8,731 bases of DNA from positions 1 to 8,731 of the forward strand of contig CASBQX010000138.1 of NCBI GenBank assembly GCA_949127925.1, given 5' to 3'. The notes beneath the pieces are model-generated. The model saw only the letters and a program-made list of their open reading frames with translations, did no database searches and was not told the DNA's origin. Below are positions 1 to 5,686 of the stretch, one piece after another. Origin of the DNA: Synechococcales cyanobacterium PMM_0002. Lineage in GTDB: Bacteria; Cyanobacteriota; Cyanobacteriia; Elainellales; Elainellaceae. The number at the start of each line of letters is the position of its first letter. Within the stretch, counting starts at the first letter, position 1. Position numbers and translations under genes: made by a program.

Positions 1-93
1 CCCGACGGTCAGCTAGCTGAGGTGTATTTGAAGGTGAAGCCAGACGGACATGCCGCCAAGGTTTTGGCAGATTTGGCGGTTTTAACGGCGTAA
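1..93 (+). CDS. C-terminal end of an unrecognised gene (partial)
   Basis: An open frame runs from the first base of the window to a TAA stop at 91-93, giving the last 30 residues of a protein that begins outside the window. The visible end reads roughly PDGQLAEVYLKV followed by KPDGHAAKVLADLAVLTA. It mixes charged and hydrophobic residues as a real coding sequence does, and no other frame is a better candidate. I do not recognise the family from so short a tail. The next gene lies on the same strand after 113 bp that contain two inverted repeats, so co-transcription is possible but not shown. Confidence 0.55.
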   Translation, partial: PDGQLAEVYLKVKPDGHAAKVLADLAVLTA

Positions 94-121
94 GTTTTGG
101 CTTAAATTTGGAGAATTGGGG

Positions 122-140
122 TTGCCATGTCAAATGGCAA
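122..140. repeat. Perfect inverted repeat, 7-bp arms
   Basis: TTGCCAT (122-128) and ATGGCAA (134-140) are perfect reverse complements separated by 5 nt. It is the first of two inverted repeats between the partial gene and the Nudix gene. No T-run follows, so it is not a canonical terminator; an RNA hairpin at the end of the upstream transcript or in the Nudix leader is possible. Confidence 0.5.
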
Positions 141-147
141 TGGCACC

Positions 148-171
148 CACTGACGACCTCGGTGGTCAGTG
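148..171. repeat. Inverted repeat, 7-bp arms plus inner pairs
   Basis: CACTGAC (148-154) pairs perfectly with GTCAGTG (165-171). After one mismatch the inner bases can extend the dyad further, although the centre is too tight for all pairs to form in RNA. It lies 7 bp after the previous inverted repeat and 35 bp before the Nudix ATG. No T-run follows. The tandem arrangement could slow transcription or mark a protein-binding site; neither is shown. Confidence 0.45.
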
Positions 172-206
172 CCCCAAATTAGTACTTTTTGGATTTGCGT
201 TTCACT

Positions 207-662
207 ATGAATCAGCTATGGCAATATGTACAGGCTGCATTAGGGATAATTTTCCGCCATCCCATTACCGGCACCAGCATCATTCCAGTTTTACCCGATG
301 GCAAGATTGTGCTCATCCGACGGCGCGATAATGGCTGTTGGGGTTTACCCGGCGGCATTGTGAACTGGGGGGAGGATGTGGCCACCTCGGTTCAGCGTGA
401 GCTAGAGGAAGAAACGGGCTTAGGGCTAGTTAAGCTACGCCGACTTGTGGGCGTCTATTCCGCGCCCGATCGCGACCCTCGGTTTCACTCCATTTGTTTG
501 GTAGTAGAAGCAGAGGTGGGTGGAGAAATGATGATTCACGATACGACAGAAGTGCTGGATGTACAGGCATTTACGCCAACGGCAATTCCGCAGGCCGAGT
601 TGTCGCACGACCATGGGCGGCAGTTGCAAGACTATTTTGCGGGGCTAACGACGCTGGCCTAG
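207..662 (+). CDS. Nudix hydrolase
   Basis: A 151-residue protein whose family hydrolyses a nucleoside diphosphate linked to another moiety, usually in the cytoplasm with Mg2+ bound by the Nudix-box glutamates. The box is complete: G50, E56, R64-E65 and E68-E69, ending T70-G71-L72, which fits GX5EX7REUXEEXGU exactly. The segment before it (SIIPVLPDGKIVLIRRR, then WGLPGG) is the usual strand and loop preceding the box. The substrate cannot be read from the sequence. I chose ATG at 207; an in-frame TTG at 189 would add six residues, but neither has a strong ribosome binding site. A GGA triplet sits 13 nt before the ATG. A hairpin just after the stop suggests the transcript may end before the next gene, 96 bp further on. 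Confidence 0.93.
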   Translation: MNQLWQYVQAALGIIFRHPITGTSIIPVLPDGKIVLIRRRDNGCWGLPGGIVNWGEDVATSVQRELEEETGLGLVKLRRLVGVYSAPDRDPRFHSICLVVEAEVGGEMMIHDTTEVLDVQAFTPTAIPQAELSHDHGRQLQDYFAGLTTLA

Positions 663-667
663 CCCAT

Positions 668-687
668 GCCTGGAGCTTAATCCAGGC
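668..687 (+). terminator. Hairpin after the Nudix gene, possible terminator
   Basis: GCCTGGA (668-674) and TCCAGGC (681-687) form a perfect 7-bp stem with a 6-nt loop, starting 5 bp after the Nudix stop codon. The following bases (TGATTAAATCT) are AT-rich but lack a proper T-run, so this is at best a weak intrinsic terminator. Confidence 0.45.
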
Positions 688-758
688 TGATTAAATCTAG
701 GTGCATCCAACATGCGTTTACGCTGATTTCAGGGGCAACTATTTGTAGAGTTGGGCTA

Positions 759-1565
759 GTGCTTGTGAGCGACGTACCGATTCGTAATTCCCGGATTAAA
801 TTGTCGCAGGGACAATTGTTTTGGCGAGAGGTGGGGCAGGGGACAGCTCTGGTCTTTTTGCATGATGCTTGGGCCGATGGCAGCCAGTGGTTGCCTGTAG
901 TCGAGCAACTGGCGCAGAGCTATCACTGTGTGATTCCCGATTTGATTGGGTTTGGCGAGTCGCAACGTCCGCCGCTGCATTATTCGATCGCCTTACAGGT
1001 TGAGTGTTTACAAGAACTGTGTGACGCGCTCAAACTGCAACGGCTATATTTTGTGGCGACTGGGATTGGGGGCTGGGTGGCGGCTAGCTATGCGCTGCGA
1101 GATCCTGAACGGGTCAAAGGTCTGGTTTTATTGGCACCGGAAGGCGTTGACGTTGGACAACCGGAGCGCTGGCGTTGGGCAAAATGGCTCACCAGTCGGG
1201 TGCCGATCGCCCTTTGGCTGCTCCAGGCTATGCGACCGATCGCTCACCTTTGGAATGGCCGCGCTCGGGTTGATACCCTACTCACACTGCGGCAACAATG
1301 GTGGCGATCGCCCGCTGCCTGTCAGCTGTTATTCAAACGGCGAGCCGCAGAAATTCGCGCCGAACTGCTGAGCGATCGCCTTCACTTGCTCAACCTGCCG
1401 CTGCTCGTGCTCCAGGGAGAGTGGGATGATTCGATCGCCGCCGACCTAAATCGGATCTATGGAGATGCTCCCAATGCCAAAACTCACTTCATCCCGGCTG
1501 GCCCAGACCCATTAGAAACAGCGCCCGACAAAGTCGCCCTGGAGATTCGGGAATTTGTTCAGTAG
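759..1565 (+). CDS. Alpha/beta-hydrolase-fold protein, catalytic residues not conserved
   Basis: A 268-residue protein with the layout of the alpha/beta hydrolase fold: the strand and loop LVFLHDAW (31-38), DLIGFGES (61-68), the nucleophile-elbow region VATGIGGWVA (99-108), a helical cap rich in Trp and Arg (about 134-200), LVLQGEWDD (216-224) and PAGPDPLE (246-253). The fold is clear, but the usual catalytic set is not. The elbow normally reads G-x-S-x-G; here the nucleophile position is Gly102 (codon GGG at 1062-1064). The usual HG after the first strand is H35-D36. The terminal GH motif is G248-P249, with no histidine aligned. The acidic residue is kept (D223 or D224). It may be a non-enzymatic or altered-chemistry family member. 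The start is GTG at 759, with AGAG at 747-750; GTG at 765 is an alternative. The gene ends 7 bp inside the convergent coaX. Confidence 0.85.
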   Translation: MLVSDVPIRNSRIKLSQGQLFWREVGQGTALVFLHDAWADGSQWLPVVEQLAQSYHCVIPDLIGFGESQRPPLHYSIALQVECLQELCDALKLQRLYFVATGIGGWVAASYALRDPERVKGLVLLAPEGVDVGQPERWRWAKWLTSRVPIALWLLQAMRPIAHLWNGRARVDTLLTLRQQWWRSPAACQLLFKRRAAEIRAELLSDRLHLLNLPLLVLQGEWDDSIAADLNRIYGDAPNAKTHFIPAGPDPLETAPDKVALEIREFVQ

Positions 1566-2377
1566 AAAACCTGACTCAACAGACCTCGAAATAGCAACTG
1601 CTGATCGACCACTATCCGAGTCGCCAAGGTTGAATTGAGTTGCGCTAAGTAGGCATAGAGGCGAGGGCTATCGCCCCCGGTAAAGGCGATCGCACTCTCA
1701 GGAAAATCTGTTAGCCAAGCGGCGATCGCGGCTTCTATGCCAGCCAACACGCCGTAGAGAATGCCGCTGTGAATTGCGTCTGCGGTATTGGCAGCCCAGC
1801 GAGGCGGCAGGCCAAGCGGCAGTGGGACAGCGGGGAGAGCGGCGGTGTCGTGGGCTAGCGCCCGATATTGCAGCCGCAGCCCTGGTAAAATGGCACCGCC
1901 CACCAGACTAGATGCCGTATCTGCTCCAGTCAACGTTAGGGCTGTGCCAGCATCGATGACTAAAACTGGCGTCCCGAATGTGGTAGCCGCTCCCCATAGC
2001 GCTAGAGCGCGATCGATGCCCAAGCTGGGATAGAGGTTCTGGAGCGGAATGTCTGCCAGAGTCAGCAGCCGGGAGCGGCAGTAGCGCTGCCACAGGTCGG
2101 TTTGCGGCGGCACAACCGAGGCAATCCACAGCGGCGGTGGTTCACTGCCGTGGAACATTGCCACTGCCTGTAATAGATCGCAATTGGGAGCTGCGGACAT
2201 CGCTAGGTGGGCGATCGCCTGCTGCACTCCCACAGTATCGACTAGCTCTGCGGCGGCGTGAGGAGTATCCCAGCTTTGCTTTAGCGTGGAGCCAATAGCC
2301 CAAGCCCAGTGCAGCCGCGTATTGCCAATGGCCAGGATAAACCAGTCGGTGCGAGAAGGGCGATCGCCAGAATTCAT
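1559..2377 (-). CDS. coaX: Type III pantothenate kinase
   Basis: Phosphorylates pantothenate with ATP, the first committed step of coenzyme A synthesis in the cytoplasm. From ATG at 2377 the product has 272 residues, a normal length for CoaX. Family motifs are visible in order: IGNT (17-20), YPSLGIDR (116-123), VIDAGTALTLTG (140-151), VGGAILPGLRL (159-169), TADAIHSG (198-205) and TGGD (233-236). The first motif usually begins with Asp (DxGNT); here that position is Ala16. The second and third motifs keep their acidic residues (D122, D142). A longer form starting at ATG 2443 would add 22 residues without family resemblance; I prefer the shorter start because it places IGNT near the N terminus. 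Neither has a clear Shine-Dalgarno. The gene converges on, and overlaps by 7 bp, the hydrolase-fold gene. Confidence 0.92.
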   Translation of the reverse strand: MNSGDRPSRTDWFILAIGNTRLHWAWAIGSTLKQSWDTPHAAAELVDTVGVQQAIAHLAMSAAPNCDLLQAVAMFHGSEPPPLWIASVVPPQTDLWQRYCRSRLLTLADIPLQNLYPSLGIDRALALWGAATTFGTPVLVIDAGTALTLTGADTASSLVGGAILPGLRLQYRALAHDTAALPAVPLPLGLPPRWAANTADAIHSGILYGVLAGIEAAIAAWLTDFPESAIAFTGGDSPRLYAYLAQLNSTLATRIVVDQQLLFRGLLSQVFY

Positions 2378-2780
2378 AGGTCTAACGTTGAGGAATTGGA
2401 GGGATGAAGGCTTTGCACCAAGATCTCGACCACCCTCCCACATCCTGATGCAACTGCCTCATCCCAACGTGGCACCTCTCAAGAGTGCCCCGACTGCGGG
2501 TCAATCAAGCCCTGTGACGTGGCGGCAGGTCAGTCAGTTGTACCCGTGGGCAACGGGGAATAGAAAACGCCTGTGGAGTTGAGGTGACGCGGGTAGCGGT
2601 AACGATGTCTAGCCAACTGGCGCTGAAGCCGGAAATCTTCGGAGCAATTCGGGGAATCTCCACGCATAATCTTTGATTTGCGTGGAGAGGATGTCAACGC
2701 CAGATCTCAATCCGCAATGACACTTCATCAAACGGGTGAATCTGTCGAAAGGCTGAGAGGGGATTGGTCTCTAACTGACT
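2378..2780. other. Divergent intergenic region with several hairpins
   Basis: This 403-bp stretch between coaX (-) and the small membrane protein (+) has no convincing gene. Short frames at 2448-2582 (44 codons) and 2605-2676 (23 codons) lack ribosome binding sites and recognisable sequence. Several short dyads cluster in it: CCCGT/ACGGG (2543-2557), GCC/GGC (2612-2621), CCGGA/TTCGG with a wobble (2629-2642) and the strong hairpin at 2657-2688. Promoters for both flanking genes presumably lie here, but I cannot pick -35/-10 boxes with confidence. Confidence 0.5.
2657..2688. repeat. Strong hairpin, 14 pairs with one bulge
   Basis: TCTCCACGCA (2657-2666) pairs perfectly with TGCGTGGAGA (2679-2688). 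After an unpaired T at 2667 the loop continues the stem with AATC (2668-2671) against GATT (2675-2678), leaving a 3-nt TTT loop. Neither strand has an adjacent T-run, so it is not a standard terminator. It lies 93 bp before the ATG at 2781 and may be a leader hairpin, a small RNA stem or a dispersed palindromic element. Confidence 0.7.
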
Positions 2781-3182
2781 ATGATTAAAGCCTATTGGCT
2801 AGTCCTATTCGGGATGGTCAAGGATAACGATGCAGCATCAACAGTAGTGCGTGGAGGTACAACGGTCACCATGAGAAATATTGATCATGAAAAGCCAGCT
2901 GAGGTGATCAAACCTAACGTCTCTGTAAAATCGCAAGAGACCCACAGCGTAAAATCACAAGAGACTCACAGCCCTGAGTATCTTAAAGGCTACCGAGATG
3001 GCGTCAGAGATCGACAAGCCGCCCGTTCTTACAATGCTGGCGACGGGGTGTTGGGGGCATTGCTGGCGATCGCCCTCATGGCAGGGGTTGGCTATTTTGG
3101 CTACAACTACGCCACCACAGGGCGTTTGCTGCCCGGTGGGGTAGAGCTAAACAATTTTTTAGCGCCGTCGCCAGCCCCCTAG
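2781..3182 (+). CDS. Small single-span membrane protein of unknown function
   Basis: A product of 133 residues if it starts at ATG 2781. The N-terminal half is hydrophilic and holds a perfect tandem repeat SVKSQETH (48-55 and 56-63). A charged motif EYLKGYRDGVRDRQ follows (66-79), resembling the GYxDG segment I recall from small cyanobacterial membrane proteins of unknown function. A hydrophobic span follows at about 89-109 (GVLGALLAIALMAGVGYFGY), with a short tail ending PSPAP. There is no signal-peptidase or lipoprotein motif. The start is uncertain: ATG 2814 and ATG 2871 are in frame, and GGAGG (2853-2857) lies 13 nt before 2871, whereas the purine-rich GAGAGGGGA near 2755-2763 is too far from 2781. 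If 2871 is used the protein has 103 residues. It is followed by the convergent groEL terminator. Confidence 0.65.
   Translation: MIKAYWLVLFGMVKDNDAASTVVRGGTTVTMRNIDHEKPAEVIKPNVSVKSQETHSVKSQETHSPEYLKGYRDGVRDRQAARSYNAGDGVLGALLAIALMAGVGYFGYNYATTGRLLPGGVELNNFLAPSPAP
2922..2969 (+). repeat. Two 24-bp coding tandem repeats
   Basis: Copies at 2922-2945 and 2946-2969 each encode SVKSQETH. They differ at five of 24 bases (TCT/AGC, TCG/TCA, ACC/ACT), and every difference is synonymous. Confidence 0.8.
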
Positions 3183-3228
3183 CTCCGGCTCTTCAATCGC
3201 ATCAGGCATGAGCTGGTGTGAAAAAAGG

Positions 3229-3268
3229 AAAAAAAGGCGATCGCTCTTCCTAATGAAAAGCGATCGCC
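3229..3268 (-). terminator. Intrinsic terminator of groES-groEL built from two HIP1 sites
   Basis: GGCGATCGCT (3236-3245) and AGCGATCGCC (3259-3268) form a perfect 10-bp stem around a 13-nt loop. Read on the minus strand, the hairpin is followed at once by seven T (from A 3229-3235), then CC and six more T (A 3221-3226). This is a textbook rho-independent terminator 52 bp beyond the groEL stop. Both arms contain the octamer GCGATCGC. On the plus strand no T-run follows the hairpin, so it probably acts on the groE transcript only. Confidence 0.88.
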
Positions 3269-3274
3269 CATTCA

Positions 3275-3324
3275 GCTCTTAAATCAAGAGCGACTCCGCT
3301 AGAGTCCAGTCACTAGAGTCTAGT
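3275..3324. repeat. Cluster of short dyads at the groEL stop
   Basis: GCTCTT/AAGAGC (3275-3280 and 3286-3291), GACTC/GAGTC (3292-3296 and 3302-3306) and the 13-bp palindrome ACTAGAGTCTAGT (3312-3324, spanning the groEL stop) lie side by side. CTAGAGTC also occurs twice as a direct repeat (3299-3306, 3313-3320). They precede the terminator on the groE transcript and could protect its 3' end. Confidence 0.4.
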
Positions 3325-4960
3325 AGTCGTAGTCGCCGCCGCCCATGCCGCCGCCGCCGCCACCGCCGGATGCTTCCTTGGGCTCGGGCTTGTCAACGAC
3401 GATGCATTCGGTGGTTAGCACCATGCCAGCAATCGATGCGGCGTTTTGCAGAGCAGAACGCGTTACCTTGGCAGGGTCAACGATCCCAGCTTCAAACATA
3501 TCAACAAACTCATTGGTGGCTGCATTGTAGCCAACGTTGAATTCTTTTTCCTTGACGCGCTCAGCAATCACTGCACCGTTTTGACCCGCGTTTTCGGCAA
3601 TCCGCTTCAGGGGAGCAGCCAAGGCACGAGCCACAATCAGCGCACCCGTCAGCTCTTCAGCCGATAGGTTGCTGGTTGCCCAAGCTTCCAATTCAGGAGA
3701 TAGGTGAGCCAGCGTGGTGCCGCCGCCCGGAACGATCCCTTCTTCAACCGCCGCTTTAGTGGCGTTGATGGCATCTTCCAACCGCAGCTTGCGATCCTTC
3801 ATTTCGGTTTCGGTGGCAGCACCGACTTTGATCACCGCTACACCGCCAGATAGCTTAGCCAAGCGCTCTTGCAGCTTCTCTTTGTCGTAAGAAGAATCGG
3901 TTTCTTCGATTTGACGACGGATTTGCTCCACGCGTGACTTCACACCCGATTCGTTGCCTTCGGCCACGATGGTGGTGGTGTCTTTGGTGATGGTGATGCG
4001 GCGAGCTTTACCCAACGATTCGAGCTTAACGCTGTCGAGCTTGAGACCCGCATCTTCGGTGATGACTTGACCGCCAGTCAGCACGGCGATGTCTTCGAGC
4101 ATGGCTTTACGGCGATCGCCAAACCCAGGAGACTTAACAGCCGCTACGTTGAGCACGCCCCGCAGACGGTTAACCACCAGGGTTGCCAGTGCTTCTTTCT
4201 CGATGTCTTCTGCCAAAATTAGCAGCGGACGACCAGAACGAGCCACTTGCTCTAGCACAGGCACTAGGTCTTGCACTAGGGTGATTTTCTTGTCGGTCAG
4301 CAGCACGAAAGGCTCATCCAAGACTGCTTCCATCCGCTCGGTGTCGGTGGCGAAGTAAGGCGAAATGTAGCCTTTGTCAAAGCGCATCCCTTCGGTGACT
4401 TCTAGCTCAGTCGTCATCGACTTGCCTTCTTCTAGGGAAATAACGCCTTCACGACCCACTTTGTCCATGGCTTCGGCAATCATGGCACCGACTTCGTCGT
4501 CGTTACCAGCCGAAATTGAACCCACTTGGGCGATCGACTTGGAGTCTTCGACCGGGCGGGCATGCTTAGCAATTTGCTCTACCAAGAAGCCAGTGGCTTT
4601 GTCGATGCCGCGCTTCAGGGAAATAGCGTTAGAGCCTGCTGCCACGTTACGCAGACCTTCTTTGACCATGGCGTGAGCCAAGACGGTAGCCGTGGTGGTG
4701 CCGTCGCCCGCTGCATCGTTGGTTTTGGAAGCGGCCTGACGGATCAAAGCCACACCCGTATTTTCGATATGGTCTTCTAGTTCAATTTCTTTGGCAATCG
4801 TCACACCGTCGTTGACGATTTGAGGCGCGCCAAACTTCTTCTCTAACACGACGTTGCGTCCCTTAGGACCAAGGGTTACCGCAACGGCTTCTGCCAAAAT
4901 ATCGATCCCGCGCTCTAGAGCACGACGGGCGTTTTCGTTGTAAATGATGCGCTTAGCCAT
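3320..4960 (-). CDS. groEL: Chaperonin GroEL (60-kDa, groES-linked copy)
   Basis: Forms the double-ring cytoplasmic chamber that folds proteins with ATP and the GroES lid. The 546-residue length is normal. The equatorial ATP site is intact: TLGPKGRNV (29-37), NDGVTIAKEIE (50-60) and AGDGTTTATVLA (84-95). VKSPGFGDRR in the apical domain and IVPGGGTTLAHL in the second half are standard family segments. The C terminus has a glycine run, one Met and DYDY in place of the Gly-Gly-Met repeats of many bacteria; I recall similar D-(Y/F)-DY ends in cyanobacterial GroEL copies that sit next to groES. The start ATG at 4960 has AAGAAG just upstream. It follows groES by 123 bp and shares its promoter. Many cyanobacteria carry a second groEL elsewhere; none is seen here. 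Confidence 0.98.
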   Translation of the reverse strand: MAKRIIYNENARRALERGIDILAEAVAVTLGPKGRNVVLEKKFGAPQIVNDGVTIAKEIELEDHIENTGVALIRQAASKTNDAAGDGTTTATVLAHAMVKEGLRNVAAGSNAISLKRGIDKATGFLVEQIAKHARPVEDSKSIAQVGSISAGNDDEVGAMIAEAMDKVGREGVISLEEGKSMTTELEVTEGMRFDKGYISPYFATDTERMEAVLDEPFVLLTDKKITLVQDLVPVLEQVARSGRPLLILAEDIEKEALATLVVNRLRGVLNVAAVKSPGFGDRRKAMLEDIAVLTGGQVITEDAGLKLDSVKLESLGKARRITITKDTTTIVAEGNESGVKSRVEQIRRQIEETDSSYDKEKLQERLAKLSGGVAVIKVGAATETEMKDRKLRLEDAINATKAAVEEGIVPGGGTTLAHLSPELEAWATSNLSAEELTGALIVARALAAPLKRIAENAGQNGAVIAERVKEKEFNVGYNAATNEFVDMFEAGIVDPAKVTRSALQNAASIAGMVLTTECIVVDKPEPKEASGGGGGGGMGGGDYDY

Positions 4961-5030
4961 AGTTCTTCTTAGCCTTGGGTAATTAATTGAATAGCGGTTG
5001 ACGAGATTAGAGTCGATGGGTTAGCGGCGA

Positions 5031-5067
5031 ACTGTGCAGGGATAGTTTTGCCTAGCGCCTGCACGGT
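5031..5067 (-). other. Hairpin between groES and groEL
   Basis: GTGCAGG (5034-5040) and CCTGCAC (5058-5064) are perfect 7-bp arms around 17 nt; on the mRNA strand two more outer pairs form after one mismatch. It lies 17 bp after the groES stop and about 70 bp before the groEL start. No U-run follows it, so it is more likely a processing or stability element than a terminator. The rest of the 123-bp gap shows nothing else I can name. Confidence 0.45.
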
Positions 5068-5083
5068 ACTGGCTAAAATCTGA

Positions 5084-5395
5084 CTAATCTACGATTGCCA
5101 AGATGTCCTTCTCAGACAGCAAAACGTAGTCATCGGAGCCAAGTTTAATGTCGGTGCCAGCGTACTTGGAATACAAAACCTTGTCGCCTACACTGACTTC
5201 TAAATCTTGACGGGTCCCGTCGTCATTGCGCTTGCCAGGACCGACCTGTGCCACTTCGCCCACTTGTGGCTTTTCTTTTGCATTGTCCGGGAGGAAGATT
5301 CCGCCAGCGGTCTTCTCTTCGGAGGCGCTCACCTTCACAAAGACGCGATCGCCCAGCGGCTTTACGGTAGAAACGCTCAGAGATACAGCAGCCAT
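5084..5395 (-). CDS. groES: Co-chaperonin GroES
   Basis: The seven-subunit lid of the GroEL chamber, in the cytoplasm. The 103-residue length is typical for cyanobacteria. LSVSTVKPLGDRVFVKV (6-22) is the N-terminal strand. The mobile loop, with the GroEL-binding hydrophobic segment GGIFLP (31-36), follows SASEEKTA. Then come GEVAQVGPGK (46-55), VSVGDKVLYSKYAGTDIK (68-85) and YVLLSEKDILAIVD at the end. All expected elements are present. ATG 5395 has GGAG at 5406-5409 on the minus strand, a good ribosome binding site about 10 nt upstream. It is first in the operon with groEL, and its control region carries CIRCE, so repression by HrcA and induction by heat are expected. Confidence 0.98.
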   Translation of the reverse strand: MAAVSLSVSTVKPLGDRVFVKVSASEEKTAGGIFLPDNAKEKPQVGEVAQVGPGKRNDDGTRQDLEVSVGDKVLYSKYAGTDIKLGSDDYVLLSEKDILAIVD

Positions 5396-5582
5396 ACTAA
5401 GTTTCTCCAGACTGAATTAGTGTTGCAACAGGGTTGCGATTTGCTTTCCGTTAAAAACGGCAGGCCGCTAGCACAGAAACGCTGCAACTCCTGACACGAT
5501 GGGGGTAATCTCAACCCTTACTTGGTCAGGCTTGCATCGCTAAGGCTAATAACTAACCGTTAATAGCCGATTGCCAACAGAG
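5396..5582 (-). promoter_or_regulatory. Structured leader of the groES-groEL transcript
   Basis: The 187 bp between groES and CIRCE hold no gene and, on the mRNA strand, three stem-loops. The first is 5544-5568: GGCTA/TAGCC, one mismatch, then TAAC/GTTA around a 5-nt loop (nine pairs). The second is 5483-5536: TGCAA/TTGCA and CCTGAC/GTCAGG separated by a small internal loop (eleven pairs), enclosing a further GGGT/ACCC hairpin at 5503-5517. The third is CCGTT/AACGG at 5448-5460, about 40 nt before the ribosome binding site. If transcription begins within CIRCE this is all 5' UTR. A second promoter-like pair (TTGGCA at 5572-5577, TAGTTA at 5550-5555, 16-bp spacing, minus strand) is weak. Confidence 0.6.
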
Positions 5583-5609
5583 TTAGCACTCTCAACCCCT
5601 GAGTGCTAA
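5583..5609 (-). promoter_or_regulatory. CIRCE operator (HrcA-binding site)
   Basis: TTAGCACTC (5583-5591), nine bases, then GAGTGCTAA (5601-5609): a perfect match to the CIRCE consensus TTAGCACTC-N9-GAGTGCTAA. It is the binding site of the heat-shock repressor HrcA and lies 187 bp before groES, overlapping the candidate -10 box. Confidence 0.98.
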
Positions 5610-5637
5610 TTTAGCGGACTATGGGGTCAGACTACAA
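5608..5637 (-). promoter_or_regulatory. Candidate sigma-70-type promoter of groES-groEL
   Basis: On the minus strand TTGTAG (5632-5637) and TAAATT (5608-5613) are separated by 18 bp. The -10-like box runs into CIRCE, so HrcA bound there would block the polymerase, as expected for this class of operon. The start site would fall near 5601. Both boxes are imperfect. Confidence 0.5.
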
Positions 5638-5648
5638 CTATGCTGTCG

Positions 5649-5664
5649 GTGCGGTTTACCGAAC
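5649..5664 (-). promoter_or_regulatory. K-box element upstream of groES
   Basis: The minus strand reads GTTCGGTAAACCGCAC, a full match to the K-box pattern GTTCGG-NNAN-CCNNAC that I recall from upstream of cyanobacterial groESL1 and associated with light- and heat-responsive expression independent of HrcA. It lies 11 bp upstream of the candidate -35 box, where an activator could touch the polymerase. Confidence 0.75.
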
Positions 5665-5686
5665 TGTGTAGCGTGGGACGCAAATT

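Noticed and set aside
1788..2129. Frames of moderate length inside coaX on either strand
   Set aside because: They are other-frame images of coaX, whose own frame carries the full set of family motifs.
2448..2582. A 44-codon frame upstream of the small membrane protein
   Set aside because: No ribosome binding site, low-information sequence, and it lies within the hairpin-rich divergent region.
2540..2608. Possible class I c-di-GMP riboswitch, because GGGCAA and GGTAGCGG-TAACGATG occur in order
   Set aside because: The central GACGCAAAGCC segment and its stems are absent and the spacing does not fit; the likeness is limited to short words.
3312..3324. ACTAGAGTCTAGT palindrome as an attachment or recombination site
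   Set aside because: Too short, spans a stop codon, and there is no integrase, transposase or partner site in the window.
3345..4780. Several plus-strand frames opposite groEL
   Set aside because: They are antisense images of a highly conserved gene, with Ser/Thr/Arg-rich composition typical of such artefacts.
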